Part shown: positions 22,056 to 32,766 of the stretch, piece by piece
How the letters are laid out: every line of letters starts with the position of its first letter
Numbering within the stretch: the first letter of the stretch is position 1
Assembly (NCBI GenBank): GCA_007115705.1
Contig: QXEO01000339.1
Location: forward strand, 1 to 64,000
Reading direction: 5' to 3'
From: Dactylis glomerata
Taxonomy: Eukaryota; Streptophyta; Magnoliopsida; Poales; Poaceae
Length of the DNA stretch: 64,000 nt
Translations under genes and position numbers: made by a program
The notes under the pieces: model-generated
Database searches by the model: none
What the model saw: the letters and a program-made list of their open reading frames with translations, nothing else
What the model was told of the DNA's origin: nothing

Positions 22056-25000
22056 GACTATGCTTCCGGTGGATCAAAATGGGTGCTTGATAGTGGATGC
22101 ACAAGTCATATGACCGGAAGCAAGGAGATTATGATGGAGTTGAGGCCTAATGACAATCATATAACCGTCACTTATGGAGACATGTCACAATCCGAGGTAT
22201 TGGGTCTTGGCAAGGTGGTGGTCGCACCGGATATTTCCCTTGTGGACGTCATGCTTGTTGAGACCCTAGGTTACAATTTACTTTCAGTTCGTGCACTTGG
22301 TAAGATGGGCTTTGCCGTCTTCATTGATAATGACATTGTGGTACTCTTGTGGAGCAAGTCTCTAAAGGTCGCTTTCGTTGGACACATTGAAAATAACTTG
22401 TATGTGGTGGACTTTTTGGGGAAAACCACTACAAGTGCAATGTGTTTATTTGGAAAGGCCGATGTGGGTTGGCTTTGGCATCGCCGACTAGCCCATGTCA
22501 ATATGAGAACTTTGCAAAGCCTTCACAAGGGTGGCCACATACTCGGACTAAAAGAGAATGTTTCTTTTGCCAAAGATCGTGTTTGCAGGGCTTGCGTTCT
22601 AGGAAAAATGCATGATTCTCCCCACCCAAGCAAGACTATCATCTCTTCCAATAGGATCTTGGAGCTCCTTCATGTGGATCTTTTTGGTCCTCCATCTCAT
22701 GCAAGTCTTGGTGGGAAGAAATATTGTTTGGTGATTGTTGATGACTATTCAAGATATACTTGGGTCTACTTCTTCAAGCATAAGAGTGAGACTCAACAAA
22801 CCGTCATCGACTTTGCCAAGGAAGTTGAACGTCAACATGGGCAAACTATTTTGGCAATTAGAAGTGACAATGGCTCGGAATTCAAGAACTACACTTTGAA
22901 TGGGTTTCTCAGTGATGAGGGGATACGTCATCAATATTCCGCTGCATACACCCCTCAACAAAATGGTGTAGCCGAAAGGAAGAACCGGACTCTTATGGAT
23001 ATGGCTAGGTCCATGTTGGCGGAGTTTAAGTCTCCATACAACTTTTGGGCCGAAGCTATCTCTACGGCTTGTCACTCTTCAAACCGGCTCTTCCTCCGCA
23101 AAGGCCTAAACAAGACTCCATATGAAATACTCACCGGAAGCAAGCCCAACATCTCCTACTACCGGGTTTTTGGGTGTAAGTGTTTCTTTCAAAGAAAAGG
23201 AGTTCGTTTAGGTAAATTTGATCCGAAAGCAATAGAAGGTATTTTTGTTGGTTACGGTGCCGAATCCCACACTTATAGAGTCTTCAACAAGTCCACCGGA
23301 CGTGTTGAGGAATCTTGTAGTGTGGTATTCGAAGAGAATGACAGCTCCCAAGGGGGGCAAGATGTTGTTTCTTGTGATATAGATGATGAAATACCTCGAG
23401 AAGCCATAGGAAGAATGGGCGTGGGATTTTTCTGCCCCATTGAGGGACACCTTGTGGCGGACCGAGAAGGACTATGCTCTACTCAAGTGGAGCCTTCATC
23501 TTCACAAGCTCAACAAGCCTCTCCCAAGGAAGCAACTAATGCACCAACCGAAGAACAAGACAAGGACCTTCATGAAGAACAAGGGGCTCCACCATCCTCT
23601 CCGTTTATCTTAACCGCCCCCAATTCTTCACAAGACCAAGATCAACCTACTCATGAAGATATTGATGATCAAGGTCAAGTTGATGGTCAAGACGGGGACC
23701 CAAATGATCAAGATGATCAAGTGATTCCTCCAAGGTCTAATGAGGAGATCGAAGCCCGTCGCAAGAAGAGAATTGAAAGGGACTTGGAACTTAAAGGTCA
23801 TACCCTTGAGAGGGTTATTGGAGATCTAAGGAGCAAAGTGTCAACCCGGCGTCAATTGGCACAATTTAGCACTCATCATGCCTATATCTCCATGATTGAA
23901 CCCAAGAAAGTATTTGAAGCCCTTGAAGATCCGGATTGGTTGGATGCTATGCATGAAGAACTCAACAACTTCAAGCGCAATAATGTTTGGGTGTTAGTGG
24001 AAAAGACAAAGGAGTGCCGGAATGTGATTGGCACAAAGTGGATATTCAAGAACAAGCAAGATGAGCATGGAATTGTTGTGAGAAACAAGGCAAGATTGGT
24101 TGCTCAAGGTTTCTCTCAAGTTGAAGGAATTGACTTTGGAGAAACCTATGCTCCCGTGGCTCGCCTTGAGTCCATCCATATCCTTCTTGCATATGCCACT
24201 CATCATAACTTTAAATTGCAACAAATGGATGTTAAGAGTGCTTTTCTTAATGGTCCATTGAAAGAGGAAGTGTATGTTAAGCAACCCCCGGGGTTTGAGG
24301 ATCTCAACTTCCCGAACCATGTCTACAAACTCCATAAGGCACTCTATGGCCTTAAACAAGCCCCACGTGCGTGGTACGAGCACCTTAGGGAGTTGTTGTT
24401 AGACCGTGGGTTTGAAGTTGGGCAAATCGATCCCACTCTTTTTACTAAGAGGGTCAATGGGGAGCTTTTCGTATGCCAACTATATGTTGATGATATTATC
24501 TTTGGCTCTACTAACAAAGCTTTTAATGATGAATTTTCAAAGCTTATGACCGATAGGTTCGAGATGTTTATGATGGGCGAAATGAAGTTCTTTCTTGGTT
24601 TTGAAATCAAGCAATTGAAAGAAGGGACTTTCATTAATCAAGCGAAATATGTCCAAGACATGCTCAAGAGGTTCAAGATGAAGGAACTAAATGGGGCCGC
24701 CACACCAATGGCCACAAAATGTCATCTTGAACTTGATCCCAATGGTAAAGATGTGGATCAAAAGGTATACCGTTCTATGATCGGTTCGTTGCTTTACCTT
24801 TGTGCATCTAGACCCGATATTGTGTTGAGTGTAGGTGTGTGTGCAAGGTATCAAGCCGCTCCTAAAGAAAGCCACCTTATGGCGGTTAAGAGAATCTTTC
24901 GATATTTGGTTCATACCCCAACTTATGGGCTTTGGTATCCCAAAGGCTCGGATTTCTCTCTTTGTGGCTTCACGGATTCGGATTGGGCCGGTGACAAGGA

Positions 25001-25436
25001 TGATAGGAAATCAACCTCCGGAGCTTGCCAATTCCTTGGTAGGTCTTTGGTGTGTTGGTCTTCTAAGAAGCAAAATTGTATATCTCTCTCCACCGCCGAA
25101 GCCGAATACATTGCCGCCGCAAGTGGATGCACTCAATTGTTATGGATGAGGCAAACTTTGAAGGAATACGGTGTCAATTGTGACAAAGTGCCTCTTTTAT
25201 GTGACAATGAAAGTGCTATCAAGATCGCCTATAATCCGGTGCAACATTCAAGAACCAAGCATATTGAGATCCGGAATCATTTCATTAGAGATCATGTTGC
25301 CCGTGGGGATATTGAGCTTGCTTATGTTTGCACCAAGGATCAACTTGCCGGTATATTCACGAAGCCTCTTGATGAAGCAAGATTTGGATATTTGAGGAAT
25401 GAGTTAAATATCATCGATTCAAGGAGTGTGGCTTGA
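22056..25436 (+). CDS. Pol of element H: protease, integrase, RT, RNase H (intact)
   Basis: The frame is open from 22056, directly after TAG 22053-22055, to TGA 25434-25436. It has no ATG of its own and is +1 to gag. Protease shows WVLDSGCTSHMTG. The GAG-pre-integrase zinc motif is HRRLAHVN with CRACVLGK. The integrase core has VDLFGP, RSDNGSEF and GVAERKNRTL, so Asp, Asp and Glu are all present. RT has LVAQGFSQVEGIDF, KSAFLNGPL and LYVDDIIFG (about residue 800 from 22083). RNase H has GFTDSDWAGDKDDRKSTSG, LSTAEAEYIAA and KHIEIRNHFIRD. All key residues are there, so the enzyme set looks competent. Confidence 0.93.
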   Translation, partial: DYASGGSKWVLDSGCTSHMTGSKEIMMELRPNDNHITVTYGDMSQSEVLGLGKVVVAPDISLVDVMLVETLGYNLLSVRALGKMGFAVFIDNDIVVLLWSKSLKVAFVGHIENNLYVVDFLGKTTTSAMCLFGKADVGWLWHRRLAHVNMRTLQSLHKGGHILGLKENVSFAKDRVCRACVLGKMHDSPHPSKTIISSNRILELLHVDLFGPPSHASLGGKKYCLVIVDDYSRYTWVYFFKHKSETQQTVIDFAKEVERQHGQTILAIRSDNGSEFKNYTLNGFLSDEGIRHQYSAAYTPQQNGVAERKNRTLMDMARSMLAEFKSPYNFWAEAISTACHSSNRLFLRKGLNKTPYEILTGSKPNISYYRVFGCKCFFQRKGVRLGKFDPKAIEGIFVGYGAESHTYRVFNKSTGRVEESCSVVFEENDSSQGGQDVVSCDIDDEIPREAIGRMGVGFFCPIEGHLVADREGLCSTQVEPSSSQAQQASPKEATNAPTEEQDKDLHEEQGAPPSSPFILTAPNSSQDQDQPTHEDIDDQGQVDGQDGDPNDQDDQVIPPRSNEEIEARRKKRIERDLELKGHTLERVIGDLRSKVSTRRQLAQFSTHHAYISMIEPKKVFEALEDPDWLDAMHEELNNFKRNNVWVLVEKTKECRNVIGTKWIFKNKQDEHGIVVRNKARLVAQGFSQVEGIDFGETYAPVARLESIHILLAYATHHNFKLQQMDVKSAFLNGPLKEEVYVKQPPGFEDLNFPNHVYKLHKALYGLKQAPRAWYEHLRELLLDRGFEVGQIDPTLFTKRVNGELFVCQLYVDDIIFGSTNKAFNDEFSKLMTDRFEMFMMGEMKFFLGFEIKQLKEGTFINQAKYVQDMLKRFKMKELNGAATPMATKCHLELDPNGKDVDQKVYRSMIGSLLYLCASRPDIVLSVGVCARYQAAPKESHLMAVKRIFRYLVHTPTYGLWYPKGSDFSLCGFTDSDWAGDKDDRKSTSGACQFLGRSLVCWSSKKQNCISLSTAEAEYIAAASGCTQLLWMRQTLKEYGVNCDKVPLLCDNESAIKIAYNPVQHSRTKHIEIRNHFIRDHVARGDIELAYVCTKDQLAGIFTKPLDEARFGYLRNELNIIDSRSVA

Positions 25437-26050
25437 ACATCTTGCAAATACACCTATATTTCAATGCATGTTTGGTTTAGGTGTGGGCATGGAAATAGGG
25501 GGAGTGCGGTCCTAATTAATTGGGCTATCCCTCCCCCCATAATGCCGATAGTAATCATATCATTCTCTTAATATCATTTTATGATTTTTGAGCTTCAATG
25601 ACGAGTAGTGGTTATGGACTCAAGATACATCTTCGCGGTCCAATGCCATAACACTCAAACATGGTGGCTTCGGCCACCGACCTCTTCTTTTTGAAGAGTT
25701 GATTCATTGCATATCTTATTTGAGGTTTTGGTGTTCTCTCTCGATATTATTATTTTTATTTATATGGGAAGGCACTTGCATTGGATTTTTAGTCGATTTG
25801 CTCTTGCAATGTTAAGTGCCGAGAACCACTCCGTGTTTGCTCTCTCACCTAAGCCATCCTCTCCCAAGACATCTATCTATGCACACGAGTTCAAATTTTT
25901 CATCAAAACAACATCTGTTTTTGAAAATTTCGAGCTGGCCAGTTTCTGGTTCCCAGGCCGGAATATCCGCCCCCCCTGGGCGGAATATCCGGGGGGGGCG
26001 GATTATCCGTCCCCTACTGGCCGGATAATCCGGCCTAAGTGGCACCTGGG
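25437..26050 (+). other. Spacer between pol and the extra gene of H, with palindromes
   Basis: No gene is seen. Just after pol is a purine tract, atagggggagtg (25495-25506), resembling the true polypurine tract at 28678. Four CGGA-NNN-TCCG palindromes are packed at 25959, 25981, 25999 and 26022, ending 19 bases before a TATA box, as in the LTR. Confidence 0.7.
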
Positions 26051-26058
26051 TATATAAG
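26051..26058 (+). promoter_or_regulatory. TATA box of the extra gene in H
   Basis: tatataag lies 19 bases after the last palindrome. A C/T-rich leader with ccgccgccgcc follows to the ATG at 26233. The layout copies that of the LTR promoter. Confidence 0.6.
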
Positions 26059-26232
26059 GGGCAGGGTCGGGCTGCCCTAGGGCAGTCCCTTCCCCACCCC
26101 TTCCAGCAGTTCCCTGCCGCCGCCGCCGTCTTCCCGTCGCCGCCGCCGGAGTTCCGGCCAACCCCTTGGCCGGATTTCTTCGGAGGTTGCTCTCCTTCTC
26201 CTCTAGAAGGCATTCACCAAGCCGATTTCGCA

Positions 26233-28165
26233 ATGGATGCGGGTATTGTTCTATCCCTGGGATGTGATTCTACCCTAGCATGTTCTTGGTGTTTTAGCCT
26301 TCTAGTTGTTGTTTTCCTCTCCTATGAACTATGTTGTATGATTGTCTTCCCCGATCTATCGAATTGAAGGTTGCAGCAATTGTTAGAAAATTTCTCGAGG
26401 GGCCGGATTATCCGCCCCCTGGGCGGAATATCCGGGTGACCGGATTATCCGCCCCCTGGCCAGATAATCCGGCCTGGGATTGCATTTTTTTTATATTGCT
26501 GCTTTCACTTTGATACTTTGGTGAAGTTTGTTGTTCATACTACATAATTCATTGATCCTTTCCGTAACTCGTGTGCATACGCTTATCCCCATGCTCTCCG
26601 TGCATCTCTCTTTCACAGGTGGTCCGAGTGTGCCGAAGCGCAAGCGTCGGCTTGTCCGGAATGAGGAAGGTGTTCTTGTAGATGAGGTTGCTATCCGTCG
26701 GGAACAGAGGGAGGCTGCTAGGAAGGCTGAGAAAGAGAAGGCTGCCAAGGTTGCCAAGGCTCAAGCCCGCCGTCGCAAAGGCAAAGCGACTCGTCCTAAC
26801 TACAAGAGCATGCCCGAGGCCGAGTACATTCTTGTGCGGCGCAACAATTGGTATGCCACAGCAAGAGATGAAGACATTGAGGACCGTGGTTTCTGGAATG
26901 AGGAGCAGTGGGGGATTTTCCGTGATGTTTATGAGCCATTCAAGAACCCTTGTCGTCCGATGCATCCGATTGATTTTGATCACCTTCGCAGCAAGTCTTA
27001 TTTTGATGAAGCAGTTTCTGTGGTTGAGAAGTTGGGTTTGATGGGGCTGGCCAACATTCAGTGCAACTATAATCCCGGTCTCATCAAGCAGTTCTATGCT
27101 ACCCTTGTGATCCTGCCAAATGCTCAGAAATCTATGAAGTGGATGACCGGCGAACATGAGTGCACATCGGACTTTCCTACGTTTGCCTCTCTCTTGGGGT
27201 ATGCGTACAATGGAGACACTCTAGTGGGTCGCCGTATTCACAACCCGGGGACCAAGCCTGACAAGGATAAGTTGTATGATCTCTATGACTCCACCGGCAC
27301 TGTGGGCTTCATCCATGGACTGCATCCGCTTTATGATTAGCTGGTCCGCATTTTCAGGGAGAACATTGCTCCTAGTGGTGGCAACAATGATGCCATTCGC
27401 ACCTCTCTGGTTGATCTCCTTGCTTTTGCTCATGAGTGTGCCACGTCGACTAACCCTGCTGAGGACTTTACCCTTGATGTGATGGATTTCATCTTCTATG
27501 AGATCAAGGATGCTATCATTCAGAGGAACACTGTGCCATATGCTCCATACATCATGCTACTCATCAAGCATGTCCTTGGAGATTATGATATCCATGATGA
27601 CTGTGTGGAGCACCTTGTCAAGAAGATGTATGTCAAGAGAAAGGCGAAATCTGCTCCTTCAGCTGCATATCCAGACACTTTCATGGCTGATGCGAGGACT
27701 AGTGCTACTGCTCGTGATCAGAGGGCTGCTGCATCTGTTGTGTCTAGGGAGGTGAGGAAGCTCAGTTGGTTTGAGCGGAAGGTTCTGTGCATGAAGGTAG
27801 AGATCCACCGTGAGAACTACCAGGCCTATGTCGAGAGGAAGAGCATCCAGGACACTCAGCAGCTTATCCTTCACCGTCTCAGTGGTGCTCAGACCGCCGA
27901 TCCCACTCCTACTGCTCTTGTGGCCTATGATGCTTGGAACACCGATCGCTACAACTGGGTGGATATGCAGAAGCATCTCTTTGATGCTCCAGATGCTCCC
28001 GCAGGAGGTGCTCGTGCAGAGGCTGAGGAGGACTTTGAGGCTGAGGAGGACTTTGAGGCTGAGGAGGACCTTGAGGCTGAGGATGAAGACGCTGGAGCTG
28101 ATGAGGGTGATGGCAGAGATTATGATGATGTGGACTCCGGCGACTTCGATGATTGGGAGGATTGA
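26233..28165 (+). pseudogene. Extra sense-strand gene of H, one intron and one premature stop
   Basis: Exon 1 is only ten bases (ATG at 26233). A donor at 26243 (gtattg) and acceptor at 26618 (ctctctttcacag) bound a 376-base intron, and joining keeps the frame of the downstream ORF. The mature product of about 518 codons has one TAG at 27338-27340. It starts with a nuclear-localisation-like PKRKRR, then a long basic helix (REQREAARKAEKEKAAKVAK). A central domain with FWNEEQWGIFRDVYEPF, YFDEAVSVVEKLGL and QFYATLVI resembles the 'putative plant transposon protein' family. An acidic tail holds three EAEEDF/L repeats (28020-28085). It could be an envelope-position ORF of the SIRE type, but no signal peptide or membrane segment is present, so a nuclear or Gag-associated role fits better. 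Confidence 0.65.
26404..26471 (+). repeat. Palindrome cluster inside the intron of the extra gene
   Basis: Four more copies of the same palindrome (26404, 26424, 26441 and a variant, cagataatccg, at 26461) lie within the predicted intron. None were found elsewhere in the window outside element H. Confidence 0.75.
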
Positions 28166-28691
28166 TTCCTCGGGACGTGTAGCATCGCTCTTCTCCCTTT
28201 TTGGTGTCTTGATGCCAAAGGGGAAGAAGTAGTTCTATTAGGAGTGTTTCGGGATTTGCATGGGTGGAAACACAAGCTTGTGCGCTTATCATTCTTGGGC
28301 GCTTGTGTTTCTTCTTATTTCGTTCGTCTTAAGTTGAACTTTGTGTGTGGTTGAACTTCGTGTCGTTTATTTGCTACCTTGTGGTGTATGAGACTATGTT
28401 ATATGTCCTTAATGTGCTATGTGGATCATAATGTGTTATTCTCTTGTCTCTTTGAGCTCATGGTTATTGGGGAGATGCCTATGGAATTATTGTCCGGTAT
28501 ATCGTATTATCATATTCGGAATTCCATAATATTTGAGTTATCTATGCAATGGTATGTCTCCTCTAAACTCATTGGTGAAGTTGCACACATCTAGGGGGAG
28601 CCTTTTATCTTGCTCAAATATTTGTTGTTTGAAATATTCGATCTTTCTTGCAAATCCTAGTGTTGTCATCTAACACCAAAAAGGGGGAGAT
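28166..28691 (+). other. 3' untranslated region and polypurine tract of H
   Basis: No further gene. A second purine motif, ctagggggagcc, is near 28593. The polypurine tract used for plus-strand priming is aaaaagggggaga at 28678-28690, one base before the LTR. Confidence 0.85.
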
Positions 28692-29913
28692 TGAAAGTGC
28701 AAACTTTGTTTCCCTCAGATTTTGTGTGTTAGATAACAACATTAGGGAGATTAAGTGTGTGCTAAGTTGTGCAGGATTATCAGATGAAGAATTGCCAGGC
28801 CGGATAATCCGGCCAGGGGTGGCCGGATAATCCGCCCCTCTGGAGGGTGGCCGAAAAACGGCTAAGTACCTGGCTCGGCGTCACCCAGATAGGGGGGCCG
28901 GATATTCCGGCCAGGGGCCAGATAATCCGCCCCCCCCCCCCCAGGAGAATGCTCAAAACGACTAAGGACTTTTCGCGGCGTCACCCAGATGGGGGGGCCG
29001 GATATTCCGGCCAGGGAGGGCCGGATAATCCGCCCCTCCAGAGAGGACCCCAATTTAGGCTAAGGACCTGGAGCGGCGTCACCCAGATAGGGGGGGCGGA
29101 TAATCCGGCCAGGGGCCGGATAATCCGGCCCAACTTTGGCCGGATAATCCGCCCCTCCAAGTCAGCAACGGCTACATTTTGGGAGGGGCTATAAATACCC
29201 CTCCCCTTCTTCCACCTCAAGCTGCTCGAGCTGATGAAGAAGAACACCATATTTTGAGCCACCAAATTCGCAAGATCTCCTCCCTCAACCCACCAAAGCT
29301 CTTGATCTTTGGAGAATCGAAGGAGAAGGCCTTGATCTACATCCTCACCGAAGCGATTTGATTTCCCCTTTCATTTGCTAGAGGGCCCTTTGGTCTTGGG
29401 TTCCCTTGTGTCCCTTGACCTTGTTTGTGTGATTGAAATCTTGATATTTGTTGATTGAGATCTTTGTGGTGCTTGGGAACCTCCAATTCAGTTGTGGAGT
29501 TGTGCCCCAAGTTTTGTAAAGGCCGGTTCCGCCTTGAGGAATCCCTTAGTGGAAAGTGAGCTAGGCCTTTGTGGCGGAAGCTTGCACCGGAGAATAGGGT
29601 GAGCCTTTGTGGCGTTGGTTAGGCCTTTGTGGCAACCACACCCCTCCAACGTAGACGTACTTCCCCTAAAAAGGAAGGAACTACGGGAATTACATCCGTG
29701 TCTCCGTGTGCTCCACTCTCGGTTACCTCTATCCTTTATTGCCTTTACTACTTGTATCTTGCTTAGCTTGCTTGTTGACATATAGGTAAATTCACCTTAG
29801 TTGCATATCTAGAGAATTTACCTTTTGTGTCAAGCCTAAATTGAAAAAGAATTAAAATTTGAGTAGCACCTATTCACCCCCCCCCCCCTCTAGGTGCCCA
29901 TACGATCTGTTCA
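28692..29913 (+). repeat. 3' LTR of element H
   Basis: It is near-identical to 18288-19524. It has nine palindromes instead of ten: the copy at 18730 has no counterpart, and one other copy reads cagataatccg. TATA is at 29190-29197. Confidence 0.93.
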
Positions 29914-32724
29914 CCTGAGTTGTGTCGAAAGCCTGATCTGGCAGGGATCGTCCAACGTCGGGTAGGACATTATGATCTGTTTCTCCTTTTAACCTCTCAT
30001 ATTCTGCTGTCATGCCGAAGGTTTGCGCCATCCTATTGAATTCTCTGTCGCATGTGTTGGCTACTTCAAAGCTCCCTTGTACTGTGATTGTTCCTTTGGG
30101 TCCTGGAATTTTTAGCGTAAGGTACGCGTAGTGCGGTACTGCCATGAATTTTGCAAATGCTGGGCGCCCCAGGATTGCATGGTATTGTGGCGGCCAGTCC
30201 ATAACTTCGAATTCCAGCTTCTCTCTTCGGTAGTTGCCGCTACTGCCAAAGCAGACATCGAGTTCTACTCTTCCCAAAGGGTAGTTTGCGGCTCCCGGTA
30301 CTATTCCGTGGAAGGAGCAATCTGTTGGCTTCAAACTCGTCAGCGAGATGCACATTGCTTTTAAGGTTCTAGCATATATTAAGTTTATGCCACTCCCTAC
30401 ATCCATGAATACTCTTCCGATGTCATATCCTCCTATTTGCGCCTTTAAAACCATAGGCAAGTGGCCTGGCCTGGGAACTTTTCTCGGGTGGTCTGCTCTA
30501 CTGAACTTAACTGGTTGTTCTGACCACCGCAGGTACTCTGTTGTAGCTGGTGGTGATGATATTGCTAGGTTTATTTGCCTGGATATGCTCTTCCGCTCTT
30601 TCTTTGACTTGAGCACCGGTTGAATCATAGCTGATATGTAAACTTTTGACTTTAGGTGCCTTGCTAGCCTTTGCATTTGATATCCTTGACTTCTGTGTTT
30701 TTCTCCTTGCCTCCCTCCTTGGCTTGAGCCCATGGCGCTTTGCAGCCTTAGGAATGTTCTGCAATCCTTCATCTAGTGGTTTGAGACCCTTTTCCCGTCG
30801 AGATATGCGTAGTGGATTCGACAAGGTCCGTATAGCATATCCTCGGCCGAAGGACCGGAGTATCTCGATTTTTCTACTCCTTTTGCCTGAAACCTCATAT
30901 TTTCATATCTTTCCTCTTCTTCTAATATGTGGCCCGCGGCTACCTGATTTCGCCTTCCTTGGTTATCCCTGCTGCGGTGTCATCTCCTCTGTCTACTTAT
31001 TATGTCGACTTCTGGTGAATGTCCTCTTTTGTTGTTATACGCGTCCTCTCCATTAGCAAATTTGTTGGCTTGTTCCATTAACTCGGCTACTATCGTCGGT
31101 CTTGTTCTTCCTATCTCTTCCACGAGATCTGAGCGACGAAGCCCGACCGTAAAGGCGTCTATTGCTCATTCATCGGAGACGTCCTCTGCTGAGTTTTTGA
31201 TTATACTCCAGCGTTATATATAAGAACATAGCGTTTCGCCTTTTCTCTGCACGCACGCCTTAATTTCCTCCAGTGATGCTGGGCGCTTGTAAGTTGAACA
31301 AAATTTTTTTGCGAATTGACTTTCGAGTTCCCCCCAACTTCCGATGGATTTGTTGGGTAGGGTATTCAACCAGGACCGCGCTGTGCCGGTGTGGTGTAGC
31401 TGCAAACTTTGCATTGCAGATGCCTTTGTTCCCCCTAATATCTGTACTGCCTGCAGATAGTCTGACAACCATAGGGTAGGTTCTTGTGAGCCGTCATACT
31501 TATGCTGGTCATGTGGCAGTTTGAATCCTTTGGGTACCCACATTTTGCAAACCCTGCGGGTAAAGCATAGCGCACCCATCTCTTTATCGTCGTCTTCATA
31601 ATTCTCTTCCCTCCAAGCATGACGCAATTTGTTTACTCGAGCTTGCGCTATTATATTTCTTGCGTCCTCTTTCCTCTTCTATCGCCTTTCCTCTTCTGAT
31701 GACTCGCTGTACTCGCTATCTGTGAAGTTGTATCTGAACTTCTCCTTTTGATTTTCCTTGCAGCTTGCAATTTTGTCTCTGGGCCTTTTTCCCTGATCTT
31801 GCTTTCCACTATTTCAAGGCTTCGTATCACGGCTCGGTGCATATCTTCCCGCGGGTCCCCAGGTTCTGGCCTTGTGGTTAGTAAATACGCTTGTGCTGCT
31901 ACCAATGCTGCTTCTGGCGTTTCTTGCATGAAGTCATCTTCCTCCTCTTCTAGCTGTGGGGTAGGGCTTCTTGAGTACCGTTCTTCTCTGCTGCGCGCTG
32001 TCGCCCCTCTATTGTGCTTTGGGTTTGCATGCCTTTCTCTACTGTACTCTGAATCTTCACTATAGCCTCCCCAGTACTCCTCCCTTGATATACTATTATT
32101 GTCTTGAAAGACCATGTCTCTTTCCTCCCTTAGTTTCTTCCTGTGTTGGTATAATGCATACTGATATCCCATTAGAACTTCTCTTCTCGCTCCTTCGGGT
32201 ACTTTTGTACCATGATTGATAGCTGATTTGATCATTCTCCATTCGCCAGCCGAGATGTGGATTTTCTCCATTTCCTTTTTGTTATGTTCTTTCATTTTGT
32301 CGACTTGCCTGTCGACCTTTTTACTTCCTTTGTTGTTGTTTTCTTCTTCTGCTTCAGTGATAATAACGCATAACTGATGTACTTTGGAGATGCCACTGCT
32401 TCCCACGGCGAAGTCCTTTACGTTATTGTGCATTTGGCACGCTCTTTCTTCTGAGTCGAAATTTTCCCGAATTTTGTCGCCTTCTGCGATTGGTGCTTTT
32501 TCGAAGCTGACCGGGGAGTTTACCTCGCTGGAAGAGTCTTCTGATGATTCCAATATTTCCTCTATTCCTGACTTGTTTGCCGACGGATCTGGTTTCGTTG
32601 AATCCGAGAGGCGGGATGAACCCGATGGCCCGATAGTGATGCTCAAACTTCCAATGGTTAACTCCATCTCTTGATTTCCGTCGAGTTCTGAACTACTGTT
32701 GGCTAAAAGCGAAAAAGCCGTCAA
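29914..32724 (-). pseudogene. Gag and protease of F
   Basis: From the minus-strand ATG at 32724 the frame gives an acidic N-terminal region and a gag core (WRMIKSAINHGTK... then WVPKGFKLPHDQHKYDGSQEP, AARSWLNTLP-like TARSWLNTLP, FAKKFCSTYKRPASLEE). A zinc-binding C/H motif (CRIHYAYLDGKRVSNH..MKDC) follows, and a protease with FMDVGSGINLIYA and AILGRPAFAKFMAVPHYAYL. It is broken by a frame change near 31760 (probable one-base loss in an A-run) and by TAG 31679-31681, TAA 31214-31216, TGA 31166-31168 and TAG 30773-30775. The order and motifs are those of Tat/RIRE2-like gypsy elements. RT continues at 18287, beyond H. Confidence 0.87.
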
Positions 32725-32746
32725 TTCATGATTCCAACGCCCAAGC

Positions 32747-32764
32747 TCCCCACGGTCGGCGCCA
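32747..32764 (-). other. Primer binding site of element F
   Basis: On the minus strand TGGCGCCGACCGTGGGGA follows the LTR after two bases. It is of the TGGCGCCG-type used by many Tat elements; I do not assign the tRNA. Confidence 0.7.
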
Positions 32765-32766
32765 AT

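Larger units (their letters stand above)
18288..29913 (+). mobile_element. Element H: SIRE-like Ty1/copia retrotransposon with an extra 3' gene
   Basis: LTRs at 18288-19524 (1,237 bases) and 28692-29913 (1,222 bases) start tgaaagtgcaaac and end gttca, flanked by cctga at 18283-18287 and 29914-29918. Order: LTR, initiator-Met primer site, gag, pol (protease, integrase, RT, RNase H, the copia order), an extra gene with own TATA and intron, polypurine tract, LTR. Gag and pol are open throughout. The long region after pol and the CACCTATTCACCCCC motif near the LTR end resemble the SIRE/Maximus lineage. It sits in F between protease and RT. Confidence 0.93.
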
